A DNA stretch of 5,712 bases from Acidobacteriota bacterium (GTDB lineage: Bacteria > Acidobacteriota > Terriglobia > Terriglobales > Acidobacteriaceae), in the NCBI GenBank assembly GCA_021841795.1, contig JAKCDN010000215.1, positions 1 to 5,712 of the forward strand, read 5' to 3'. Of the stretch, positions 1 to 5,712 are shown in pieces. The position numbers and the translations under genes were made by a program. How positions within the stretch are numbered: position 1 is the stretch's first letter; each line of letters starts with the position of its first letter. The notes under the pieces are model-generated. The model searched no databases and had not been told where the DNA came from. It saw only the letters and a program-made list of their open reading frames with translations.

Positions 1-51
1 TGCACCGCTCTCAGTGCAAAAAATGCCCATTTTGCACCCTTCCGAGTGCAA
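1..51. promoter_or_regulatory. Paired 19-20 bp inverted-repeat sites, 32 bp apart (putative operators)
   Basis: Two copies of the same imperfect palindrome are visible. The first has TGCAC at 1-5 and GTGCAA at 14-19; the second has TTGCAC at 32-37 and GTGCAA at 46-51. Both have an 8-base spacer between the arms, and both share the extra bases C (6 and 38) and A (13 and 45), giving the common form TGCACC-N6-AGTGCAA. The start-to-start distance is 32 bases, about three helical turns, so two dimeric proteins would sit on the same DNA face. The stretch 18-33 between them is A/T-rich compared with the surroundings. The core recalls the HrcA-bound CIRCE element (GCACTC-N9-GAGTGC), but the spacing between arms is much shorter, so CIRCE is not claimed. 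Which gene it controls is unknown: the phosphatase starts about 120 bases to the right, and a divergent gene may lie off the left edge. The first base of the left copy is cut by the window. Confidence 0.45.
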
Positions 52-169
52 TTCCTCCTGCGCGCCTCTCCTTGCTCGGCGCCGTCCCGTCCTCGCCCGC
101 CTGCGCCGCCTTACCGCCTTCGTCCGGCCTGCCCGGCCCCGTCCGCTCGCACTCTGCGAAACTGGATAG

Positions 170-838
170 ATGAACGATTCGCTGCCTGCGCTGATCTTCG
201 ACCTCGACGGAACGCTCACGGACTCCAAGCCGGGAATCCTCGGCTGCCTGCGCGAGGTGCTCGAGGCCCGCGCCATCCACGATGCCGGTCCGCTCGACCG
301 CTTCGTCGGGCCTCCCGTCGAGGAGTGGGCCACCGAGCTGCTCCCCCACGGCAGCCCCGACGATCGCCTCGCTCTGGCCCGCGACTATCGCGCCTGCTAC
401 GACCGCGTCGGCTGGAGCAACAACGCCCTCTTTCCCGGCATCGCCGAGCTCCTCCTGCGCCTTGAGCGCGAAGGCCTGCCCCTCTACGTCTGCACCTCCA
501 AGCAGCATCACTTCGCGGTCCGCATTCTGGAGCACTTCGGCATCGCGCGCTGCTTCAAAGCCATCTACGGTGACCGCGCCGACTACCCAAGCCACAACAA
601 AGGCGATCTCCTCGCGCGTCTCCTCGCCGAGCAGGCGATCCTTCCTGCGCGCGCCTGGATGGTGGGTGACCGCACCTTCGACTTCGATGCCGCGCGTGTC
701 AACGGTGTCCGCTCCCTCGCCGCGGGCTGGGGTTACGGCTCCCCGCAGGAGTACGCGCAGGCCGACGTGCTCGCCGCCGCGCCCGCCGATCTCTTCGCCC
801 TCGTCTGCGCCCCCGCACCCGGCAGCATTTCGCGGTAA
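170..838 (+). CDS. HAD-superfamily hydrolase, phosphoglycolate phosphatase / 5'-nucleotidase-like
   Basis: This 222-residue cytoplasmic enzyme is expected to remove phosphate from a small metabolite using Mg2+ and an aspartyl-phosphate intermediate. All four HAD motifs are present: motif I FDLDGT with nucleophile D11 and acid/base D13; motif II at T109-S110 (VCTSK); motif III lysine K144 (HNKGD); and motif IV GDRTFD with D167 and D171. Residues about 19-85 between motif I and the second strand form a helical C1 cap, and the LTDSKPGI sequence after motif I is typical of the Gph/5'-nucleotidase-like branch. The length is normal for that group. The start is secure because an in-frame TAG lies immediately before the ATG (167-169); only a weak GGA precedes it. 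prmC follows 18 bases downstream in the same frame, suggesting cotranscription. The substrate cannot be deduced: phosphoglycolate, nucleoside monophosphates and pyrophosphate are all possible, so no gene symbol is given. Confidence 0.92.
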   Translation: MNDSLPALIFDLDGTLTDSKPGILGCLREVLEARAIHDAGPLDRFVGPPVEEWATELLPHGSPDDRLALARDYRACYDRVGWSNNALFPGIAELLLRLEREGLPLYVCTSKQHHFAVRILEHFGIARCFKAIYGDRADYPSHNKGDLLARLLAEQAILPARAWMVGDRTFDFDAARVNGVRSLAAGWGYGSPQEYAQADVLAAAPADLFALVCAPAPGSISR

Positions 839-856
839 CATGCCTCTTTCGCTCCC

Positions 857-1774
857 ATGACCTCCGCGCCGCACGCACGACCCACTCTCCGCCTCGCCCT
901 CGATGCCGCTGCCGCCGTGCTCGCCGAGGGCCCTCACGCCGCCCGCGCCCGGCGCGATACGGAAAACCTGCTCCTCCACGCGCTTCGTCTCAACCCGCTC
1001 CACGATGGCCCCGCCATCAACCTCGCCTGGCTCATCGCCCACGACGGCGATCCGCTACCCTCCGATGCGGCTGCTGTCTTCTGCGATCTCGTCGAACGCC
1101 GCCTCGCCGGCGAGCCCATCCAGTACATCCTCGGCCACGCCGAGTTCTTCGGTCTGCCCTTCCAGGTCAGCCGCGATGTCCTCATTCCCCGGCCTGAAAC
1201 CGAGCTGCTCGTCGAGCGCGCCATCGCGCTCGCCCAGGATCTGCATCACTCCCGCCCGCTTCTTCCGCCTCGCATCGCCGATGTTGGCACGGGCTCCGGC
1301 TGCATCGCCGTGGCTTTGGCGCACGCCCTGCCCTTCGCTCAAATCGTCGCCACCGACCTCTCCGCGGCCGCTCTCGCCCTGGCTTCTGACAATGCCGCTC
1401 GCAATCGCGTGGACTCCCGCATCCGTTTTCTGGCCGGCGATCTGCTCGATCCGGTTCAGCGACAGCCCTTCGACCTTATCGTTTCCAATCCGCCCTACGT
1501 CGCCGAAAACGACCGCGCCGGCCTCGACCTCGAAGTGCGTGACTATGAGCCCGCGCAGGCCCTCTTTGCCGGCAGCGACGGCCTCGCCATCTACCGCCGC
1601 CTGATTCCCGCCGCCGCCCGTGCCCTTGTTCCCGGCGGCATCCTGCTCCTTGAAATCGGTCACGGCCAGCAAGCGGCCATTCACCGGCTCTGCCAATCGC
1701 AGCGCCTCGCCCCCATTCAGTTCCTGCCCGACCTCCAGGGCATCCCCCGTGTTGCCATCGCCCGCAAAAACTAG
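857..1774 (+). CDS. prmC: Peptide chain release factor N(5)-glutamine methyltransferase PrmC (HemK)
   Basis: PrmC methylates the glutamine of the GGQ motif in release factors RF1 and RF2 with S-adenosylmethionine, which raises translation termination efficiency; it acts in the cytosol. The 305-residue protein has the expected two domains. An N-terminal helical release-factor-binding domain spans about 1-95, including the RRDTENLLLHAL helix and the AGEPIQYILGHAEFFGL segment. The Rossmann methyltransferase domain follows: the IPRPETELLVE linker (110-120), SAM motif I DVGTGSGCI (142-150), acidic D167 after the second strand, the diagnostic NPPY catalytic motif (211-214) that binds the glutamine, and a C-terminal PGGILLLEIGHGQ segment. 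Length is slightly above E. coli PrmC (277). The start is the only possible one between the in-frame stop at 836-838 and the conserved region, and it has no Shine-Dalgarno, suggesting translational coupling to the phosphatase gene. The release-factor gene prfA, often its neighbour, is not in this window. Confidence 0.96.
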   Translation: MTSAPHARPTLRLALDAAAAVLAEGPHAARARRDTENLLLHALRLNPLHDGPAINLAWLIAHDGDPLPSDAAAVFCDLVERRLAGEPIQYILGHAEFFGLPFQVSRDVLIPRPETELLVERAIALAQDLHHSRPLLPPRIADVGTGSGCIAVALAHALPFAQIVATDLSAAALALASDNAARNRVDSRIRFLAGDLLDPVQRQPFDLIVSNPPYVAENDRAGLDLEVRDYEPAQALFAGSDGLAIYRRLIPAAARALVPGGILLLEIGHGQQAAIHRLCQSQRLAPIQFLPDLQGIPRVAIARKN

Positions 1775-1835
1775 CCCGTCTCGTCTCCGCCCTGCCGCGG
1801 CTCAACCCCGGCCCGCTCTTTTATCATTTCCTATG

Positions 1836-1841
1836 AAGGAG
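1836..1841 (+). promoter_or_regulatory. Strong Shine-Dalgarno of the aldehyde reductase gene
   Basis: AAGGAG lies 7 bases before the ATG at 1849, an almost ideal match to the anti-Shine-Dalgarno. It sits in an AT-richer strip (about 1817-1848) within otherwise very GC-rich sequence. It decides the start at 1849 over the earlier out-of-frame ATG at 1833, which would place the ribosome-binding site inside its own coding sequence. An in-frame TGA at 1834-1836 excludes any longer reductase. Confidence 0.85.
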
Positions 1842-1848
1842 TTATTCC

Positions 1849-2895
1849 ATGCCTGCAACAAAAGGTTACGGAACACCGAATGCACAGTCCCCTCTCGCCC
1901 CGGTTTCGTTCTCCCGCCGTGAGCCTGGGCCAACCGAAATCGCCATTCAAACCCTGTATTGCGGCGTCTGCCACTCTGATCTCCATATGGCCCGCAACGA
2001 GTGGGGAAACGCCGTCTATCCCATGGTGCCCGGTCATGAGATCGTAGGTCGCGTCACCGCCGTCGGCACCGCCTCCAATCGCTTCAAGGTCGGTGACATC
2101 GCTGCCGTCGGCGTCATCGTCGACTCCTGCCGTCACTGTGCGCCCTGCAACCGCGGCGAAGAACACTACTGCGACCATGGCGCCACCCTCACCTACGCCG
2201 ATAAGGACCGTGTCGACGGCTCCATTACCATGGGCGGCTATTCCAGCAGCTATGTTGTCGATGAACGCTTTGCCCATACCGTGCCCGCAAACCTCGACCT
2301 CGCCGGAGTCGCACCCCTCCTCTGCGCCGGCATCACCACCTACTCTCCGCTGCGCCACTGGAAGGTCGGCCCTGGCATGAAAGTCGGTATCGTCGGCCTC
2401 GGCGGGCTCGGACACATGGCGCTCAAGTTCGCCCACTCCTTCGGTGCCCACGTGGTGCAGTTCACCACCTCGCTCAGCAAAAAAGCGGATGCCATGCGCC
2501 TCGGCGCAGATGACGTTGTGCTTTCCACCGATGCTGCCGCCATGAAGGCCCAGGCCAAGTCCTTTGACTTCATCCTCGACACCGCCTCGGCCTCGCACTC
2601 CTACGACCTCTACCTGCAACTCCTCAAGCAGGACGCCACCATGGCCCTCGTCGGCCTGCCCGGCAAGCCTGCATCCATTGAGGTCGGCAACCTCATCTTC
2701 CGCCGCGCCGCCCTCTCCGGCTCCATGATCGGCGGCATGCCGGAAACCCAGCAGATGCTCGACTACTGCGGCCAGAAAAACATCGTCGCCGATGTCGAGG
2801 TCATTCCCATCCAGAAAATCAACGAAGCCTTCGAACGCCTGCTCAGGCAGGAAGTAAAGTATCGCTTCGTCATCGACATGAGCTCACTCACGTAA
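1849..2895 (+). CDS. yahK: Zinc-dependent NAD(P)H alcohol dehydrogenase / aldehyde reductase, YahK-like (cinnamyl alcohol dehydrogenase family)
   Basis: This 348-residue cytoplasmic medium-chain dehydrogenase should interconvert primary alcohols and aldehydes, most likely reducing aldehydes in vivo. The catalytic zinc ligands are C41 (CGVCHSD), H63 with E64 (PGHE) and C159 (LLCAGIT). The structural zinc is held by C94, C97, C100 and C108. The Rossmann domain has GLGGLG at 183-188, and the second strand ends in FTTSLSKK (205-212) with no acidic residue, a pattern that favours NADPH over NADH. Length and several blocks (REPGP, VPGHEIVGRV, APLLCAGITTYSPLRHW, SGSMIGG, PETQ and the final VKYRFVID) closely resemble E. 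coli YahK, a broad-substrate NADPH aldehyde reductase, as I recall that sequence. It follows prmC by 74 bases with its own ribosome-binding site, so it may be separately transcribed. A strong hairpin follows the stop. No key residue is missing. The physiological substrate is unknown, and the symbol rests on family resemblance across phyla. Confidence 0.95.
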   Translation: MPATKGYGTPNAQSPLAPVSFSRREPGPTEIAIQTLYCGVCHSDLHMARNEWGNAVYPMVPGHEIVGRVTAVGTASNRFKVGDIAAVGVIVDSCRHCAPCNRGEEHYCDHGATLTYADKDRVDGSITMGGYSSSYVVDERFAHTVPANLDLAGVAPLLCAGITTYSPLRHWKVGPGMKVGIVGLGGLGHMALKFAHSFGAHVVQFTTSLSKKADAMRLGADDVVLSTDAAAMKAQAKSFDFILDTASASHSYDLYLQLLKQDATMALVGLPGKPASIEVGNLIFRRAALSGSMIGGMPETQQMLDYCGQKNIVADVEVIPIQKINEAFERLLRQEVKYRFVIDMSSLT

Positions 2896-2901
2896 AACCG
2901 T

Positions 2902-2927
2902 GCGGGCCGGCCTCGCAGCCGGCCCGC
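2902..2927 (+). terminator. Terminator-like GC hairpin after the aldehyde reductase gene
   Basis: A perfect 10-base-pair inverted repeat, GCGGGCCGGC (2902-2911) against GCCGGCCCGC (2918-2927), encloses a 6-base loop only 6 bases after the reductase stop. Position and stability fit a transcript 3' end or an mRNA-stabilising stem. No T-tract follows on the + strand, so it is not a textbook intrinsic terminator. On the minus strand a short run of four T's follows the stem, but no minus-strand gene is seen that would use it. Confidence 0.5.
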
Positions 2928-3245
2928 GCCATCGCTCGCCCGCCTCCTGCCGGTTGTCCCTTCCCCAATCTCCCCGTTCCTCTCCTTGTTCCTCGCGTGA
3001 CGATTCTCCCCGCTCCGCGCCCCCGGGGATGCAATCATGGCCGCAGACGACTGCAATGGGATGATCTGACGGCCGCTTCGGCGCCACGACATCGTTCGCA
3101 TGCCGCGCATTGACGTGCTTCTGCGGCCGCGGACGCAAAGGCCCGCCGCGCCACCGCCGCCAGATCGGCAACGCTATCGCAATTTCTGAGTAACCGTATC
3201 CTCAAGCCACAGCACTCCAGTCGACGCGACCCAGGGAGCGGCGAC

Positions 3246-3290
3246 ATGGCTCGAAACCGAAACGGCTACAGTCACCGGGAATTGCCGTAA
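3246..3290 (+). other. Possible 14-codon leader ORF upstream of the membrane synthase-like gene
   Basis: ATG at 3246 begins a 14-codon frame (MARNRNGYSHRELP) ending in TAA at 3288-3290. AGGGAG (3233-3238) lies 7 bases before the ATG, a good Shine-Dalgarno at normal spacing. It is in the same frame as the gene starting at 3330, with 39 bases between its stop and that start. The peptide has no recognisable regulatory codon run. A purine-rich hexamer before a short ORF can easily arise by chance in this composition, so this is only a candidate. Confidence 0.15.
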
Positions 3291-3318
3291 ACTGCCGTTC
3301 GCCACCAGCCGGCGTCGC

Positions 3319-3325
3319 GAGGTGA
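3319..3325 (+). promoter_or_regulatory. Shine-Dalgarno of the membrane synthase-like gene
   Basis: GAGGTGA precedes the ATG at 3330, with the GAGG core ending 7 bases before it. The nearest upstream in-frame stop is TAA at 3288-3290, and no other start codon lies between, so 3330 is the earliest possible start. The hydrophobic first helix begins about 25 residues later, as expected for this family. Confidence 0.75.
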
Positions 3326-3329
3326 AACC

Positions 3330-5627
3330 ATGTGCGCTGCCATTGCGCAGACCGAATCCAACACGCATCGCATCTCCCGTCCGGCGAGCCGGCCGGATCG
3401 CGCGTGGATCTACTACCTGCTCTTCTTTCTCTCCGGTTTTCCCGCTCTCCTCTACCAGATCGTCTGGCAGCGCACCCTCTTCACCCTCTTCGGCGTGAAT
3501 ATCCAGTCTGTGACCATGGTCGTCACCGTCTTCATGCTCGGTCTGGGCCTCGGCAGCCTCGCCGGCGGCGAGCTGTCCGTCCGGCCAGGCATGCGGCTGC
3601 TCGTCGCCTTCGGCGCGGTCGAGCTGTCCATCGGCGCATTCGGAGCCTGCTCGCTCTGGCTCTTTCATCGCGTGGCCGCTTTCACCGCCGGCGCTACCCT
3701 CCTCACCACAGGACTGGTCGCCTTCGCTCTGCTGCTCGTTCCCACGCTTCTCATGGGGAGCACTCTGCCCCTTTTATCCGAGCATTTTGTGCGCCGCACA
3801 GGCAACGTCGGCGAAAGCGTGGGACTGCTCTATGGCGTCAATACCCTCGGCTCGGGCCTTGCCTGTCTGCTGGCCGCCTACTGGTTGATGGGATCGCTTG
3901 GCGAGTCCGGCTCCGTTCGCTTCGCCGTCGCCATGAACATCCTCGTCGGATCCACGGCCCTGTTTCTTGCCCTGCGGCACTCGTCCGCGGCCCTCGCGCC
4001 GGCCCCGGGCGGCTCTGCTCCGGAGCCCCATCAGACCATTCCCTTTGGGGTCGGCATGGCCCTGGCCTGCGCCACCGGATTCATCGCCCTGGCCTATGAG
4101 ATTCTCTGGTACCGCATCTATTCCTTTGCCTCCGGCGGCACCGCGCGCTGCTTTGCTGAGGTGCTGGCCTACTATCTCTTCGGCATCGCCTACGGCGCGC
4201 GCGCCGTGCGCTCCGCCTGTCAGGACAAGCTCGGCAACAACATTCGCCGCACCATGGCCGCGGGAGCTGAAATCGCCGTCCTCGGCGGTATCGCGGCCTT
4301 TCTCGTCGGTCCGGCGCTCGGGCTCTGGGTCGCGCATATTCCCAGCATTCCCGTCGTCGGTCTGTTCATCGCCGCCACGCTCCTCGGCGCAGCCTTCCCG
4401 CTCCTCGCCCACGCCGCCATCGATCCCGCGCAGCAGGTCGGACGCGGTGTCAGCCTCCTCTATCTGAGCAACATCATCGGCTCCACCCTCGGCAGCTTTC
4501 TGGTCGGCTTTGTCCTGCTTGACCACTGGTCCACACGCGCCACCTCGGTCTTTCTGCTCGCACTGGGCATCCTGGTCGCCCTCGTCTTCGCGGCATTTGC
4601 CGGTTGGAAGGTCCGCAGAGCCATCTTTGCCGCCGAGCTCCTTGCCTGCTTTGTCCTCCTCTTCGCTTCCCGGCCCCTGTTTGCGGGCATGTATGAGCGC
4701 CTGCTCTTCGGTGCCGCATATCATCCGTCCATGCGCTTCTCCGAGGTGATCGAGAATCGCAGCGGAGTGATCTCGGTCTATCGCGGGCCCACTGAGTTCG
4801 GATACCCCGCGGAAACCGTCTTCGGCGGCGGCGCCTATGATGGACGCTTCAATGTCACCCTGACGCAGGACTCGAACGGCCTGTTCCGCGCCTATGCTGT
4901 TGCCGGCATGGGGCCGGCGGCGAAACACGTACTCATGATCGGCCTCGCCTCCGGCTCCTGGGCGCAGGTCATCGCCAATGAGCCCGGTGTTCAGGACTTC
5001 ACCGTCGTCGAGATCAACCCCGGCTATCTCCCCCTGATTCGCGATCACTCTGAGGTCGCAAGCCTGCTCGCAAATCCCAGGGTGCACATCGTCATCGACG
5101 ACGGGCGGCGCTGGCTCGTCGCCCATCCCGACCGCCGTTTTGACTGGATCGTCATGAACACCACATTCAACTGGCGCGCCAACAGTACCAATCTGCTCTC
5201 TGAGGAGTTCCTGCGCCTGGCCCAGCAACACCTGACGCCCGGCGGCGTGCTCTACTACAACACCACCTGGTCGCCTGAGGTCCAGGCCACCGGCATTGCC
5301 ATGTTTCCTTACGCGCTGCGTCTGTCCAGCTTTCTGGCGCTCAGTGACGCTCCGCTCCGCCTCGATAAGGAACGCTGGCGGTCTATGCTCACCGCCTGGC
5401 AGATTGACGGCAAGCCCGTGCTTGACCCTGCCGATCCCGCGCAACGCGCCGTCCTCGAGAATGTGCTGCGCCTCGCCGATCAGCTCGATCGGCCCGGCGG
5501 AAACCTGGAATCCCGCGCCAGCCTGGCCGCGCGCCTTCAAGGCGTTCGGCTGATCACCGATGACAACATGGGCACGGAGTGGTTGCCGCAGAAAGAGGGC
5601 CAGGGCCAGACCCCGCCGCGCAACTGA
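3330..5627 (+). CDS. Fused MFS-like / spermidine synthase-like integral membrane protein
   Basis: This 765-residue protein has a membrane part (about 26-453) and a soluble methyltransferase-fold part (about 465-750). By hydrophobicity there are about 12 helices in two six-helix halves plus one more helix at about 431-453. The halves are related: FPALLYQIVWQR (37-48) matches FIALAYEILWYR (251-262), and the segment 142-187 matches 352-397. The C-terminal part resembles spermidine synthases: HVLMIGLASGS (533-543) is the SAM loop, VVEIN (559-563) supplies the ribose-binding E561, and IDDGRRWL (589-596) is the acidic pair region. FDWIVMNTT (604-612) stands where synthases have the catalytic Asp, and ITDDNMGTE (742-750) is a family tail motif. 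The usual catalytic Asp is replaced by Asn (610), and the usual Tyr-His-Glu of the substrate region appears as RAYA (520-523), so genuine aminopropyl transfer is doubtful. Its role is unknown; transport or modification of a small molecule at the membrane is possible. No polyamine gene is adjacent. Confidence 0.88.
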   Translation: MCAAIAQTESNTHRISRPASRPDRAWIYYLLFFLSGFPALLYQIVWQRTLFTLFGVNIQSVTMVVTVFMLGLGLGSLAGGELSVRPGMRLLVAFGAVELSIGAFGACSLWLFHRVAAFTAGATLLTTGLVAFALLLVPTLLMGSTLPLLSEHFVRRTGNVGESVGLLYGVNTLGSGLACLLAAYWLMGSLGESGSVRFAVAMNILVGSTALFLALRHSSAALAPAPGGSAPEPHQTIPFGVGMALACATGFIALAYEILWYRIYSFASGGTARCFAEVLAYYLFGIAYGARAVRSACQDKLGNNIRRTMAAGAEIAVLGGIAAFLVGPALGLWVAHIPSIPVVGLFIAATLLGAAFPLLAHAAIDPAQQVGRGVSLLYLSNIIGSTLGSFLVGFVLLDHWSTRATSVFLLALGILVALVFAAFAGWKVRRAIFAAELLACFVLLFASRPLFAGMYERLLFGAAYHPSMRFSEVIENRSGVISVYRGPTEFGYPAETVFGGGAYDGRFNVTLTQDSNGLFRAYAVAGMGPAAKHVLMIGLASGSWAQVIANEPGVQDFTVVEINPGYLPLIRDHSEVASLLANPRVHIVIDDGRRWLVAHPDRRFDWIVMNTTFNWRANSTNLLSEEFLRLAQQHLTPGGVLYYNTTWSPEVQATGIAMFPYALRLSSFLALSDAPLRLDKERWRSMLTAWQIDGKPVLDPADPAQRAVLENVLRLADQLDRPGGNLESRASLAARLQGVRLITDDNMGTEWLPQKEGQGQTPPRN

Positions 5628-5680
5628 GAGAGGGTATTTGGGGCCGATCCTGCCTCCGCCGCGCTTCCGTACCGCCGCCG

Positions 5681-5707
5681 GCGATGCCCTCTCGACCCCG
5701 GCATCGC
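5681..5707 (+). terminator. Hairpin downstream of the membrane synthase-like gene
   Basis: GCGATGCC (5681-5688) and GGCATCGC (5700-5707) form a perfect 8-base-pair stem with an 11-base loop, 53 bases after the stop codon. The window ends 5 bases later, so any following T-tract cannot be seen. It may end the transcript, but in sequence this GC-rich such a stem is only weak evidence. Confidence 0.3.
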
Positions 5708-5712
5708 GGCCG

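Larger units (their letters stand above)
2896..3329. other. 434-base intergenic region without a convincing protein gene
   Basis: Neither strand shows an ORF with family features or a normal start here. The minus-strand ORFs that cross it have Arg/Ala/Gly-rich, low-information translations. A 29-codon + strand ORF at 3100-3189 lacks any ribosome-binding site. Recognisable contents are a GC hairpin at 2902-2927, a self-complementary CCCCGGGG near 3020-3028, a possible leader mini-ORF at 3246-3290 and the ribosome-binding site of the next gene. A TTGACG at 3110-3115 could be a -35 box, but no matching -10 lies 16-18 bases on. The length and the change of gene function across it suggest that it holds the promoter of the downstream membrane-protein gene, which I cannot place. 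Confidence 0.6.

Noticed and set aside
16..30. Sigma-54-like promoter on the minus strand (TGG...TTGCA)
   Set aside because: Only 9 bases separate the GG and GC elements, where sigma-54 promoters need 10, and TTGCA is already explained as an arm of the dyad.
1..51. CRISPR array or true CIRCE element
   Set aside because: There are only two units with about 13 bases between 19-base dyads, too short for CRISPR spacers. The arm spacing of 8 does not match CIRCE.
11..1042. 343-codon minus-strand ORF across the left edge, phosphatase and prmC start
   Set aside because: It overlaps two genes with complete catalytic motifs on the + strand, and its translation is low-information and unlike any protein family I recognise.
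1822..1827. TATCAT as a -10 box for the aldehyde reductase
   Set aside because: Transcription would begin almost on the ribosome-binding site, and no -35 element lies 16-18 bases upstream.
1833..1922. Small ORF starting at ATG 1833, overlapping the reductase start
   Set aside because: The AAGGAG is within its own first codons, no ribosome-binding site precedes it, and its peptide has no recognisable feature.
3100..3189. 29-codon + strand ORF in the intergenic region
   Set aside because: No Shine-Dalgarno precedes it, and the Arg/Pro-rich peptide is what random GC-rich sequence yields.
3774..5540. 588-codon uninterrupted minus-strand ORF opposite the membrane synthase-like gene
   Set aside because: Its translation is rich in Gly, Ala, Glu and Asp with no family motif, and it mirrors the C-ending codon bias of the clearly real gene on the + strand. 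It is a shadow of that bias.

Overview
The window is high-GC bacterial chromosome with strong C/G preference at third codon positions. It carries four complete genes, all on the + strand, and no sign of phage, insertion sequences, CRISPR or RNA genes. The lineage cannot be fixed from the sequence alone. The protein types and base composition would suit a soil bacterium such as an Acidobacteriota (Terriglobia), but that is an impression, not a demonstration.

Layout. Positions 1-51 hold two copies of a short dyad (TGCACC-N6-AGTGCAA) exactly 32 bases apart, in a locally AT-richer stretch that looks like the control region of a gene beyond the left edge or of the first gene here. Next come a HAD-superfamily phosphatase (170-838) and prmC, the release-factor glutamine methyltransferase (857-1774). 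They lie 18 bases apart in the same reading frame, so they probably form one transcription unit. A short AT-richer gap with a strong Shine-Dalgarno follows, then a YahK-type zinc-dependent, probably NADPH-dependent aldehyde reductase (1849-2895). A 434-base gene-free stretch holds a strong GC hairpin just after the reductase stop and a possible 14-codon leader ORF. It precedes a large gene (3330-5627) for a membrane protein that joins a duplicated 6+6-helix MFS-like domain to a spermidine-synthase-like methyltransferase-fold domain. Two mutually exclusive inverted repeats follow this gene at the right edge.

Function. HAD phosphatase and PrmC are housekeeping functions (metabolite repair or dephosphorylation, and translation termination). 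The reductase would detoxify or reduce aldehydes in the cytoplasm. The last protein is the least understood: its synthase domain keeps the Rossmann-fold landmarks but has lost residues that true spermidine synthases use for polyamine binding and catalysis, and no polyamine-pathway gene lies beside it. There is no convincing evidence of a multi-gene novel system. The items most worth following are the paired dyad at the left edge and the degenerate active site of the membrane synthase-like protein.
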